A stretch of DNA of 64,000 bases from Stomoxys calcitrans (lineage: Eukaryota; Arthropoda; Insecta; Diptera; Muscidae). The stretch spans positions 58,850,256 to 58,914,255 of the forward strand of contig NC_081554.1 of assembly GCF_963082655.1 (NCBI RefSeq), given 5' to 3'. The position numbers and the translations under genes are program-made. The first letter of the stretch is position 1; each line of letters opens with the position of its first letter. This document shows positions 1 to 11,300 of this stretch, piece after piece. The notes under the pieces are model-generated. The model was not told the DNA's origin, ran no database searches, and saw only the letters and a list, made by a program, of their open reading frames with translations.

Positions 1-165
1 CTGGGACTCTGCATGGTAGTAGCAACCAGCTAAGATTCAAATGATAGCGATTAAAACACCACACAAATCTGAACTCAGAGTTCCAGTCTGCGCGGTGCTC
101 ATAGTTATCCCATGCCGGGTCGGGTGGTTGCCGCGGGTGACGTCATCATTTTGGTGAGGTTGCCG
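1..165 (-). mobile_element. Fragment of RTE-associated 5' repeat, antisense
   Basis: The core (acaccacacaaatctgaac... tctgcgcggtgctcatagttat) is a diverged copy of a motif found at 5935-6005, 15180-15250, 15490-15560, 24085-24130 and 27415-27475. At 5935 the motif stands, in the opposite sense, just upstream of an RTE endonuclease reading frame, so the family is taken to be the RTE 5' region. It could instead be an independent short repeat into which the RTE inserted. Confidence 0.5.
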
Positions 166-339
166 CTTTAGCTCTATTATTATGGACCTCGTTCAGGGGC
201 GTTAAGGAAGCAGTGTGGATTGGCGAAGTTTTATGGATTGGTCAATGGCCTGACTTAAACCCCGAAATGACTGAAGCGGTAATTTTCAACAGCAGGTGAA
301 AGTTTGGTGTTTCTCAGGAGATCGGTTTTGGATGGGTAA

Positions 340-420
340 GAGCTGCCTCTTTGTCCGGATGCCAAGCACCTGGGCGTGATTATGAACGAGAAAATGTACT
401 GGAGACGGACGAGAAAAGTG
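340..420 (+). pseudogene. Short reverse transcriptase relic (non-LTR type)
   Basis: An open stretch reads ELPLCPDAKHLGVIMNEKMYW, which matches the conserved block after the catalytic motif of LOA/I-type reverse transcriptases (pattern P..AK.LGVI...K..W). A similar block occurs antisense in 32440-32800 and sense in 43500-43640. Only about 27 residues survive and the flanks are not coding, so this is a truncated relic. Confidence 0.45.
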
Positions 421-469
421 TCAGAGGGGAACTGGATGAGATCTCCCACCTCAACATTTCAGACCTCAA

Positions 470-1440
470 GCTCTTTCTGAACAGAAAGTACAAAATGGTA
501 CCAATTTTGATACCAAAACGTACGAGTTTAAAATAGATCATTTAGTCATCCATCATCCAAATTTCAGACCTCAAGCTCCATCTAAACAGAAAGTACAAAA
601 TGGTACCAATTTTGTTACTAAAATGTTTGAGTTAAAAAAAATTTATTTAGTCGCCATTATACATTTCTAAGTTTTACCCGCATGCTAAAAGTCAACCTCA
701 AGCTCCATCTGAACAGAAAGTACCACATGGTACCAATGTTTGTACCAAAATGTAAAAATTTTGAATAGATCATTTAGTCACCCATCATATATTTCCTAGT
801 TGTACTTACATCTGTTAATAATGTACCAAATGGTACCAATTGGAACTAAACGTACGTTTTCTCCCGTAAACAGTATTATTTTTCCACTATTTCTTTTCAC
901 CCTCATCCTTTTAAGTCAAATTTAAAAATTCTATCTCTATCCATCCGCCCTGTACAATGTTCACCTATTTCCTAACTTATTGGTACTTTTTTAGTACCTA
1001 AATTTAAAAATTTTCAAAAACTCGTATAGTCACCCAACTTAGATTGCCATAGTGTACGTAAGTTTCAGAATTCAGAGCTCTAGTTCAATTTTCAAAGAAA
1101 GTACCGAATAGTACCAATTGCGGTACTAAACGTAATATTTCTCCCACTTCCGGTACGATATCCCAAAATTATTTTACGAAACCATATTTTTTCGAGACGC
1201 TCTTTAATTTGAGCCCAAGAACACAATTCTAGCCCTTTCCATTCGCGCTGGGAAAATTTTTACCATTTCGTACTTTTAGTACTTTTTAGTACGAATATCA
1301 CCAAATCCAGCCTTATCCCGAGTCTATGACCCAAGATCAACATTCGTGCAAAAATTCATGATTATAGCTTTAGCCGTTTGGGCTCAGTCAGACAGCCAGT
1401 ATGCAATCAGTCAGTCACGCAACTCTTTTATGTATAAATG
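470..1440. repeat. Unclassified degenerate repeat with recurring AAAGTAC-GGTACC motifs
   Basis: At about 485, 590, 718, 826 and 1100 the sequence repeats a phrase like agaaagtacaaaatggtacc followed by an A/T stretch and a CATTTAGTCACCC-like phrase, spaced 105-130 bp apart and diverged. The right part ends with cagtcagtcacgcaactctttta. A related but weaker pattern is seen at 3010-3240 (tttgttcgtttatggtgtc, tttgtacc). No protein is encoded and I do not recognise the family. The segment lies in a Dap160 intron. Confidence 0.5.
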
Positions 1441-1589
1441 ACTCAAAGACGAACCCTTAAAAAAAAATAGGGAACGGTTGTCTTCTTTTTTAAAACTTCC
1501 GCCAAGTCCGCCAAAAATTTGGAACTTCTTGGAGCCGTAAAAGATAGACCCGTGGATAGGTTTACAGATCGGCTCAGAAACTCTTTCTG

Positions 1590-1692
1590 TTGTTGTTGTT
1601 CTAGCAGTGTGTTATACACTGAGGCGGCAGTCCTTGCCGATGAAAGATTCCATCGGGCCAATCCTGTACGTAAAACCGGTTGCCATGGGATT
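1590..1692 (-). mobile_element. 103-bp short retroposon with (CAA)n tail, copy 1
   Basis: On the plus strand the element begins with TTGTTGTTGTT and ends with GCCATGGGATT, so in its own sense it ends in a (CAA)n tail. It is flanked by a perfect 13-bp direct repeat, GAAACTCTTTCTG at 1577-1589 and 1693-1705, the mark of target-primed reverse transcription. It carries two short self-complementary parts, a GATGAAagATTCCATC-like stem and a gtgt-tataca-ctga stem. No reading frame and no clear Pol III box are seen. Confidence 0.75.
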
Positions 1693-2218
1693 GAAACTCT
1701 TTCTGATTCGATTAAGTCATGTCCGCCTGATTATCTGTCCATGTTGATTTGCGTAAAAAGTATAGATCGCAATTTTCATCCGATGGTCTTCAAATTTGGC
1801 GCAGGCTTTTTTTTTGACCTAGAGATGAAGACTATTTATATTGGAAAAACCCGGTTGAAAACCCGGTATATATGTAGACTCATATATATGTTCATCCGAT
1901 TTGGTGTAATAATGCAATAAAATGGTAATTTGCTAACCCATTATTTGGCAAGACGGATGTCGCTTTCGACATTTCGGGTGAGTTTCATAGAAATCGGTTG
2001 AGAGTTAGATATATCAGCCGTATATCTGTGTCGCTGTATTTTCACTTCTAGAGCCTTTGCAAGCGCATTTATAACAGACCTTCTCATGAACCGATTTTGC
2101 ACAACGATTTTCTTTACGACTACAATAATACGTCCGGATTTTGGTCGAAATCAGTTCAGATTATGATAAAGTTCTCATATGTATTCTTGAGATTTGGACT
2201 AATATATCAATAATTTGG

Positions 2219-2322
2219 TTGTTGTTGTTGTAGCAGTGTGTTGTACACTGAGGCGGCAGCCCTTGCCGATGAAGGACTTCATCGGGTTAATCCGGTACGT
2301 ACAACCGGCTGCCATGGGATTG
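2219..2322 (-). mobile_element. 104-bp short retroposon with (CAA)n tail, copy 2
   Basis: This is the same family as 1590-1692: TTGTTGTTGTTGTAGCAGTG at the left and GGCTGCCATGGGATTG at the right. It is flanked by a perfect 13-bp direct repeat, ATCAATAATTTGG at 2206-2218 and 2323-2335. In the sense orientation the RNA could form a CCGATGAAG / CTTCATCGG hairpin and an AGTGT / ACACT hairpin just before the (CAA)n tail. No protein coding. Its mobilising LINE is unknown. Confidence 0.8.
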
Positions 2323-2449
2323 ATCAATAATTTGGTATCGCTCCTTTATGAAATTTGGCACGAGGGATTCTCTTATGACTCTTCCGACTTCTGGTGAATT
2401 TCATATCAATCGGTTCAGATTTAGATATAGCTCCCATATAAATGTATAG

Positions 2450-2795
2450 AGGCCCACGTAGCGCAGAGGTTAGCATGTCCGCCTATGACGCTGAACGCCT
2501 AAGTTCGAATCCTGGCGGGACCATAAAAAAAAATGTCAGCGGTGGTTTTCGCCCTCTAATGCTGGCGATATTTGTGAAGTATTATGGCATGTAAAAACTT
2601 CTCTCCCTATGGCATGTAAAACCTTCTCTCCAAAGAGGTGTCGCACTGCGGTACGCCGTTCGGACTCGGCTATAAAAATGAGGCCCCTTATCATTGAGCT
2701 TAAACTTGAATCGGACTGCACTCATGGATATATGAGAGACGTTTGGCCCTGTTCCTAAGTGCAATGTTCATGGGCAAAATTTGCAATTCATGTGT
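2450..2795 (+). mobile_element. tRNA-derived SINE family 1, near full length
   Basis: The head is tRNA-like with a Pol III A box (GTAGCGCAGAGGTTAG) and a B box (GTTCGAATCC) about 30 bases later. The conserved body follows: cagcggtggtttt, gcatgtaaaacttctctcc, aaagaggtgtcgc, cgttcggactcggctataaaa, cttatcattgagcttaaac, then ggcaaaatttgca. A 23-base phrase (atggcatgtaaaa..cttctctcc) is duplicated at 2584-2630, a private mutation of this copy. Other copies are at 11176, 11868, 33286, 44231 (antisense) and 46795. Probably inactive. Confidence 0.8.
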
Positions 2796-3260
2796 TTTCC
2801 GATTTTCGCTTTGAGGGCCTTTATAAGCGCATTTATCAACCTATCTTCTAAAAATTGTGTACAGCGTTTTCCTCTATGACAATATGAGCCGATTTTGCTC
2901 GGAATTCTCCAATTGAAATTTAATAAATTTAAATTTCGGCAACTAAGTCTGCATACCCACTGTCATGTAGGGTATTATCACATTGGGTAAGCAGGCTGAC
3001 TTAAGCCCGTCCTTGTTTTTTTTTTGCAATAAGTCAATTGTAGCCCTCCCCCCATTTTGTAACTCCTTGTTACTTTTTTGCACCCTAATGCAACCATTTT
3101 GTTCGTTTATGGTGTCTTTTTGTTCCTTCACGGTATTATTTTACATTTATGGTATCATTTTGTACCTAGGATGGTTCCTGGTACCATTTCATATCGTCGT
3201 GCTACTGTTTTTCTGCCTTATTGGTAGTGTTTTTACCCTTGCTCCTCTGAATTAAAAAAA

Positions 3261-4631
3261 TCTTATATATAAAAATCAATTTGGGTTTGATTGGGGGTTT
3301 GTTTGTGTGTTCCCTATAGACTCAGAAACTACTGAACCGATGGTGTATAATGATCCCGTGGCGAAAATAGGTTATCACATTTTTTGATATCTGAAGGGGG
3401 AGCGGATCCTCCCCCTTACACTAATTTTCAGAAACGCCAGATCTCGAAGATGAGTGGTGCGATTTAAGCGAAATTTGGTGTGCTTTCTTATAGTAACCTA
3501 CAAACAAAAATTTGGTATTCAAATTTCAGATGGGGTACCCTGGGGAGGGGCGCCCCACCCCAAAATCTACCAAATATATTAAATGAAAGGTATTTAAGAT
3601 TAGGAAACGTATCTGATATCCAATTGTCAGGCCAAGTGTTTAGGGGACCAGCGCAACCCCCAAAACACCCCTCACACATCGGACATATTTACCGACCATG
3701 GTAATGTGGGACTAAAACGAAAGCTATTTGCGAGTAAAATACGAATCTGATATCCAAATTTGGGACAAAGTTTCTAGGGGTCAACCCCTTTCTCAAAACA
3801 CCCCCCAAACAGGACTTATTTCTCCATGGCAATATGGGGCTTAAATAAAAGGTATTTGAGTATAAAATACGAATCGGATAACCAGATGTGGGGCCAAATG
3901 TTTGGGGGGCCGCCCATCCCCGAGAACATACCCTAAAGAAGACAAATTTACGACCATAGCAATATGGGGCTCAAATGAAAGGTATTTGGAAGTAAAGCAC
4001 GAAACTGATATCAATGTTCGGGAAAAGTGCCTATGGGGCCACCCCACCCCAATAACACCACCCAAATAGGAAGTATTTGCTGACCATTGCAATATGAGGC
4101 TCAAATAAGAGGAATTTTAATGTAGAACACGAATCTGATATATATTTTCAAAGCCAAATCACTGAGTGGCCGCCCCATCCCCCAAAACACCCCCAAACCG
4201 GTCATGTTTGCCGGCTGAGGAGAAATGGAACTAAAATGAAGGGTATTTGGGAGTAGACCATGAATATGGCATCAACATTCGGGACTAACTGTGTAGGGGA
4301 CCCACCACCATAACAACCCCCAAGTAGGACGTATTTGCTCACCAGTACAATTTGGGTCTTGAAGACAGCGGAGCTCGATATTCATAGTTTTTAGGGTCCA
4401 TACCCCAAACCGGACATATTTGCTGGCCTTTTCAATAAGGGGTTTAAATGAATGGTATTTGAGATTAGAAAACGAATTTGATATCCAATTTTGAGGCCAA
4501 TGGCAATATGGGGTTCAAATATATGAGAATAGGGCACGTTGTTGATATATTTTTAGGGCTTAGTGTTTGGGGAAAATTTTGTTCCATATAAATTAAAAGA
4601 AAGCGCAGCGGAGCGGCCCCGGTCCAGCTAG
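3261..4631 (+). mobile_element. Helitron, complete, non-autonomous, with internal tandem repeats
   Basis: The element starts with TCTTATATATAAAAATCAAT and ends with a GC-rich hairpin region (gcggagcggccccggtcc) followed by CTAG at 4628-4631. It lies between host A and T, with no target duplication. A 5' TC, a 3' CTAG preceded by a hairpin and an A/T target are the classic Helitron features, and these terminal phrases are typical of insect Helitrons. No Rep/helicase gene is present, so it must move in trans. The interior 3480-4560 is a degenerate tandem array of about 130 bp. It stops 86 bp before the Dap160 exon at 4718. Confidence 0.85.
3480..4560. repeat. Tandem array of about 130-bp units inside the Helitron
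   Basis: Successive units carry caatatggggctcaaat, ggtatttgg.agta..acacgaatctgatatc, gggccaagtgtttggggg and ccgccccatcccccaaaacacc. The caatatgggg-type anchor occurs at about 3703, 3830, 3960 and 4090, spaced 127-130 bp; about eight diverged units in all. Reversed single-unit pieces occur at 17085-17150 and 19553-19620. Confidence 0.8.
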
Positions 4632-4717
4632 TAACATATACAAACGACTTATTTATTTTATGAATATTTTCTTTTGGATTTCCTCTTCATGGTTCCTCTA
4701 TTTGTTTTTGTTTACAG

Positions 4718-5322
4718 CTCATTATCAAACAACTAAAAGACAAAGTGGAGAATATAAGATCAGAAATGGAATCAAAGAAGGAAGATATCAACTCACACGA
4801 TTTACAAGTGACCGAAGTTAAAGGCGAACTATCTGATCTTATAAACAAATGTGAAGAACTCTATGCGGATTATGACAAACAACGCACTCAAATTTTGGAA
4901 ATGAAATACAACAAGAAGAACGAAAATGTCACAGCAACCTCAGCATGGGATACCGGTTCGGCTTGGGGTGCTACAACTACTTCCAGCATCGATCAATATG
5001 GCATTACGAATGATAATAGCACTGCACAGACTATGGAAAATGCCGTCGATACAAGTGGCCCAGCACCTGAGGGTTTCGTTAAATACAAAGCTGTCTATGA
5101 GTTTTCAGCACGAAATGCCGATGAAATATCCTTTGTTCCTGGTGACATAATATTTGTGCCATTGGAACAAAATGCTGAACCTGGTTGGTTGGCGGGTGAG
5201 ATAAATGGCCATACGGGTTGGTTCCCCGAGACCTATGTGGAAAAACTGGAAGAAGAACCGGCGGCGGCAGAGAGCTATACCAGCGCGCAAGATACATTCA
5301 ATGATAATAGTCAGCAATATAG
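4718..5322 (+). CDS. Dap160: Dap160 exon: coiled-coil end and first SH3 domain
   Basis: The acceptor is the tract tttgtttttgtttacag ending at 4717; the donor is ag|gtaagt after 5322. The frame is open from the first base (CTC ATT ATC), so translation enters from an upstream exon and no start codon is needed. About 65 residues are charged and heptad-like ([18 protein letters not shown]), the end of the central coiled coil. A Ser/Thr/Trp-rich linker follows, then an SH3 domain at about 5081-5248 with AVYEF in place of ALYDY, the acidic RT-loop, GWLAGE and the GWFPETYV strand. The usual second Trp of WW is Leu here. This matches the SH3A type of intersectin. The exon ends two bases into a codon (phase 2). 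Confidence 0.92.
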
Positions 5323-8300
5323 GTAAGTTGTTTGTTCTATAACAAAAGAAGTTCTATTAAAATGTGGCTTTTGAGGAAAATTTAAAATACATTTTTCATG
5401 GAAATTTTTACCTTGAAAAGATTTTAAGGACATTTTGTTGTGTGACAAAAAATTTCATTGAAATTTAGTCTTTAAAGGAAAAAACTTGAGAAAAAAATTT
5501 GTCTTTATAGAAAATTTCATTGATGTCTTTAGAGGAAATTTTTTGGAAATTTTGTCTTTAGAGAAAATTGTATGGAAATTTTGTCTTATTTCATGGAAAT
5601 TGGAAAAATTTTATAGAAATTTTGTCTTTAGAGAAAATTTCATGAACATTTTTTCTTTAGAGAAAATTTTATAGAAATTTTGTCTTTATGGAAATCTTAG
5701 GGTACGTTAGGTAAGAGTGACAGTCCTTTACAGGCTCACCTAGACAATTTTTAAGCCCATTGTGATACCACAGTAGCGACAGACCAAGGCTTTTGGCGGT
5801 AATCGAACCCATGACCCCTGCATTGGTAATTCAAGCACGCTACCAACTCGGCCAAAATTTATTGAAATATTGTCTTGTGAGAGAAGTTTTCATTGAAATT
5901 TTTCCTTGTGAGAGAAATTTACGGCCGATACGGTATAACTATGAGCACCACACAGGCTGGAACTTTGAGCTCCGACTTGTGTGGTGCCAATCGTTATCAT
6001 GGGAAGCTTAGCGGATGGTGGAAAGCTCCGTTTTTATGCGGAGTAGCTGCAAATGCAGCCGCGGCCAGTCAGCGATTTTCGAGAGGAGAGTCTCAGTGTG
6101 GAGTCAGGTGGCACTGGCTCTTAATTAAATACTAAGTGTAAATGATACTCGAGATGACAAGGCGAGTTATTGGCGCCTTCAAATAACCAATGGCCAACAT
6201 CAGCGTCTGTTCCCAGGTGGTTAGGGGCGGCTGGCGGCGAGCGTCGGATCTTAGAGCAAGCGGCTCGCCACAACGAGGGATACGTGTGCAATCCCACAAA
6301 ACCCATGCGGTTGGGGCGCTGGGCCAATAACCCGCCCCCGGAAAACTGAGAAATACTATGAGAAACAAAGGAATAGTAAAAACGGACCCCCTCAACGTTG
6401 ACGACCCACGCAAACGAAAAAAGGACCATGATTTGCGGATCTGCATCTGGAATGTCCGCACTCTTTATAGAGAAGATGCAGTATACGCGCTGGCGGATGT
6501 ATTAGAGAAGTACAAGGCAGATATAACCGCCTTACAGGAAGTGCGATGGACTGGGAATGGCGTCACTACAACACCAAACGGTGACGAACTATACTATAGC
6601 TGCCATAACACGAGGCATGAATTTGCCTTGTCTCCAGCTTTACTCCGGTGGATGAGAGGCTAGCCACAATCTGAATAAAAGCCAAAGTCTTCAACATCAG
6701 CCTTATTTGTGCCCATGCGCCGACGGAAGACAAAGACGAGCAGACCAAGGATATTTTCTACGAGCGCCTAGAGAGAGCATATGACCGCTGCCCCGCCCAT
6801 GATATTAAAATCGTTTTAGGAGATTTTAATGTGAAAATAGGGAAGGAAGACATTTTTGGTCCAACAGTCGGAAAGTTTAGCCTCCACGAGATAACGTCCA
6901 GTAATGGGTTGTCGTGGCAAAAAACATGGTAGTTAGTAGCACCAGATTTCAACATAAAAATATTCACAAAGCCACATGGCTGTCACCCGATCAAAACACG
7001 AGATACCAAATTGACCACGTTGTGATAGATGGAAGGCATTCATCCAGCGTGTTAGATGTACGATCGATCCGTGGAGCGAATATAGATTCGTATCATTACC
7101 TCGTTGCAGGTTCGCACCCGTTTGAACATGGCGAGGAAAGTAAGATCTGACACTGTACGGAAGCTGGACATTGGAAAGCTGCAAACAAAACAAATGGCAG
7201 CGGCATACTCCACTCGACTGACCCAACTGCTTGATGAAAGCACTCCTTGTTCCGATGATATAATGGCGCAGTGGCAAACTATTGCCCACTCCATGGGAAA
7301 TGCCCCGAAATCCGTACTTGGGTACAGGAAGCCTCCTCCAAGAAACCCTTGGTACGACCAAGAGTGTCGAGATGCTACGGAAGCCAAGAATGCGGCATAC
7401 AGAGCAACCCTACAATCAGTAGCAACGCGCCAGATGAAGGCAAGGTATCGGGAGAAAAGGAGAGAGGAGAAACGTCTATTCCGCAGAAAGAAAAAGGAAA
7501 TGGAAAGACGTGAGTGTGAGCGAATTGAGATGTACCTAAAGTTAATGGGATAATTGGGCCCTATAAATGCGTCTTTAGACCTGGTTTATCCACCCTAGAC
7601 CAGATATTCACACTGTGCCAAATCCTGGAAAAGACCCGAGAAAGACAAATCAATACCTACCATCTCTTCGTTGACTACAAAGCCGCCTTCGATACTCCTT
7701 TACGTTCAAAGGTATTTCAAGCCATGTCTGAGTTTGGTATCCCTGCAAAATTAATAAGGCTCTGCAGGATGACACTTGCTGATATACGTTCCTCAGTAAG
7801 AATAGGAAAGAATCTCTCCAAACCATTTAATACCAAACGAGGTTTCAGACAAGGAGGCAGTCTATCGAGTGATCTCTTTAACATCCTGCTGGAGAAGATT
7901 AGACGAGATGCAGATGTGAATAGATATGGCACACTAATCACAAGAGAACACATGCTACTCGCCTATGCCGACGACATCGATATCATAGGTCGGTCACCGG
8001 AAGTAGTAACTGCAGCCTTTGAAAGAATCGAAAAAGAGTCAGTGAAAATGGGTCTGGCAGTAAATGGAAATAAGACGAAATGGATGGTTTCAACTCCCAA
8101 AAAGTCTTGCACAACCGAGCAGTTAAAGAAAATGGAGAAAGTTGGGAACCACAACTTTGAGACAGTCAGTAACTTTATCTACCTCGGCACCGCCGTAACC
8201 GAAACGAATGACACCAGTTTTGAGATAAAGCGAAGAATAATACTGGCAAACAGATGCTACTTTGGACTAACTAAGCAGTTAAGAAAAAAGGCCATCTCTC

Positions 8301-11300
8301 GACAGACGAAGATTACACTATACAAGACACTGATACTACCCGTGTTGTTATATGGTTCTGAGGCATGGGTACTTGTGAAAGCAGATGAAGCTGTGCTTGG
8401 AGTATTTGAGAGAAAGATTCTTCGTAAAATATATGGACCAGTTTGCGTTAATGGAGAATATAGACGACGTATGAACCACGAGGTGTATGAGCTGTATGAC
8501 GACGAAGCATAGTTACACGCATCAAAATACAACGGCTGAGTTGGCTAGGTCATGTTGTCAGAAGGGAAGAAGAAGCTCCAGCAAAGAAGTCTTTTGAAGG
8601 CACACACGGTGGTACACGCAAACCGGGAAGATCAAAAGCCCGATGGAAAGATCAAATTGTGGGAGACACCTCGAAACTTGGTGTCAGAGATTTAAAAATG
8701 AGCGCAGAAGATCGAGGCGCTTGGAACGCCATTCTACTTTCGGCTAGTGGAACAAATATTCTGTCATAGCCAATTAAAGTAAAGCAAGAGTTGGACATGG
8801 CTCCTTGCCATCCAATCGGCCCCTTCTAGATTGGGCCTTCTTCACAAGTACCGTTTTGGCAGATCTGTCGATTTTAGATCCTAAACCCACAAAAGTCGTT
8901 TTATTACCCGATTTTGCTGAAATTTTTAACTGTGACATGTATTAGGTTTTGCAACACTTTAACCAAATTTGATGCAGATTGGCCTATATTTTGATAGGAT
9001 ATAGTAGATAATTACAATTAAGTGTATATGACAAATATGGCGGTGGTATCCATAGTGATGGGTTTCCAAAGTTCGGCACGTCCAAACTTAGTCTTTTACT
9101 TGCTTTCTTTCAAAAAAATAATATATAATATTTTTTTTTTGGTTTTTATGCAGCACCACTACTACTACCACAGACTCCACAGCTGCTGCCCCCACAGATG
9201 CCTATAATGGTGATGTCGAATATTACATAGCTGCTTATCCTTATGAATCTGCTGAAGCGGGCGATTTAACTTTTGGCGCCGGCGAAATGGTGATGGTGAT
9301 AAAGAAGGAGGGCGATTGGTGGACGGGTACAATAGGAAATCGCACTGGCATGTTCCCCTCGAATTATGTACAAAAGGCCGATGTAGGTGGTACAGCGACA
9401 ACGACGATTACAGACGCTGCGGAGGAACAATTTGATGATACCTATAAGGTAAGTGAATGAGAATGACTAACTGAATTCAAACGGCAGCAATTGAAGCACA
9501 ATGACGAGCGTGCGCACCCCTAGCTTAACAATTGTAAATGGCATGACTAACAAACAAACAAACAAACCAACAAACAATTCACCATAGTAATGTTAAGATC
9601 TTGCGACAAAGAATTATATTCGGAAGAGCAAAGCACACAACACGATTTTATTCTATATAAATATTATGTATGTAGTTTAAGATGAAATCATTCGATTCAT
9701 TAGTCGAGAACCAATCCCCCGTTTTAATTGTAAAAACCACAAAATTTTTGTGTGTTTTTTCTTTCTCTCTCTCTCTCTCTCTTTCTCTCATTTACCCATT
9801 TTGCAGGATAATACATATAACGGAAATGCTCATCATGAGCAGATAACAGAAAATGCTACGACCGATTTGTCAGAGTCAATGCCCGCTGCCGAAACGCAAT
9901 TAACCAATGATATGCCCCCCGCCTCTAATGATAGCGTTAAGACTCATGATGATGCGGCCGCGGTAGCCGATGAGACACGTACAAATGAGGAATTGGATAC
10001 GGAAGTCTCGCAAATAAATACGCAATCTAACAATAAGACACAGTCTAGTGAACCTGCTGAATCGTATAGTCGTCCCATGTCACGTACTTCTTCCATGACT
10101 CCAGTAATTAAAATTGAATTATTACTACTCTCCTCTATCACACTCTCTCACACTCTCTCACACTCTCTCACACTCTCTCACACTCTCTCACACTCTACTA
10201 CACTCTACTCTATCTATGTCTGTCTGTTCTCCTCTGTATGTCTGTTTAGTTGCAATGCTCTTTGCATTTTGTTTTTGTTCTCTTTTTGTGTTTTTTTTTT
10301 GTTAATCAGTGTACTAAAGCTTTTCTTGTTTAGCTTTCAACTCAATTTTGTTACACAATTTTATGTTTGCTTTTCAAAATGTCTCAACAATATAAACACG
10401 ATATCAATGGCAAAAATCGTTGGTTAATCAGTGTATCCAGTGTATTAATGATCTCTGTTTTTGTATTCTTTCAAATAGGGTATGCGAGCTAAACGTTCGG
10501 ATATTGCACAAGTTATTGCTCCCTACGAAGCCACCAGCCCCGAGCAATTGTCCTTGACTCGTGGCCAATTGATAATGATCCGTAAGAAGACCGAAACGGG
10601 CTGGTGGGAAGGTGAACTTCAAGCTAAAGGACGTAGACGTCAAATTGGTTGGTTCCCTGCCACCTATGTGAAGGTGTTACAGGGTGGTCGTAACAGCGGT
10701 CGCAATACCCCAGTTTCGGGCAGTAGAGTTGAAATGACTGAAACGATTTTGGGTAAGTACAAATCATAACGCAATAAAACCACCATAGAAATATCAATGC
10801 TGTTAAAATGAAAGTTCAAATAAAAAGCCTAATAGGTCAGTGAAGACATGTGCAGATATCTGCCAAATGATCATAGAAGACTTCTATAGCTTGCAGCAAA
10901 ATAATCAACTTACACTTTTTTTCAAAGAAGCCCGATTTTTAAAGGATTTGACTGATATTTCACATGCACATTAACGACCTCGATATGTAGATACAGCTTT
11001 CCTTTGTAACGCACAGTGTTGCCAATGCGAAAAATCTTGGAAATAATTCTGGAACTTTTAAACGGATAGAAATAAATATCTCAATGATAAAACTTCCTTA
11101 AATCTGCCTGTGCCAACATTTATTCCACTTTTGGCCTGTCTGTGTATATATGAGTAATAGTGATAGTAAAATTCGGAGGTCACCGTGGCGCAGAGGTTAG
11201 CCACATTTGTGAAATATCTTGCCATGGTAAAACTTCTCTGCCAAGTGGTGTCGCTATGCAGCACGCCGTTCGGATTCGGTATAAAAAAGGAGGCGTCCCC

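Larger units (their letters stand above)
1760..2940. repeat. Unclassified intronic repeat, about two units, split by two retroposons
   Basis: Two diverged units share phrases: aagcgcatttataacagacc near 2065 and aagcgcatttatcaacct near 2829, each preceded by a C/T-rich phrase with a gcctttrcaa/gcctttataa core. Phrases such as gatatagctcccatataaatg near 2430 resemble the interior of DINE-1-like elements, and related text recurs at 49600-49740. The unit is interrupted by the retroposon at 2219-2322 and by the SINE at 2450-2795. No coding potential. Confidence 0.45.
5923..8775 (+). mobile_element. RTE-clade non-LTR retrotransposon, decayed
   Basis: In order: a repeat-rich 5' region (5923-6357), an APE-type endonuclease start (6358-6663), a basic linker (7104-7553), a reverse transcriptase (7724-8512) and a short 3' region ending near aacaaatattctgtcatagccaattaaagtaaagc. 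Phrases such as NVRTL.., LQEVRW.G.G and [25 protein letters not shown] are characteristic of RTE elements. Stops and frameshifts separate the domains, so it cannot make a full protein. The same 3' end occurs antisense at 45672-46020. Inserted in the Dap160 intron in the gene's sense. Confidence 0.85.

Noticed and set aside
2460..2520. Candidate tRNA gene with A and B boxes
   Set aside because: The tRNA-like part continues into the SINE body and recurs at several loci; it does not end as a tRNA and the acceptor stem does not close by eye.
4926..5317. Other-frame and antisense frames over the first Dap160 exon
   Set aside because: They overlap the SH3A coding frame, which has the domain match and splice signals.
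9750..10427. A 225-codon single-exon protein
   Set aside because: Only 9807-10103 is coding; the left end is a CT-rich intron and the right end a CACTCTCT microsatellite and intron, with good splice sites at both borders.
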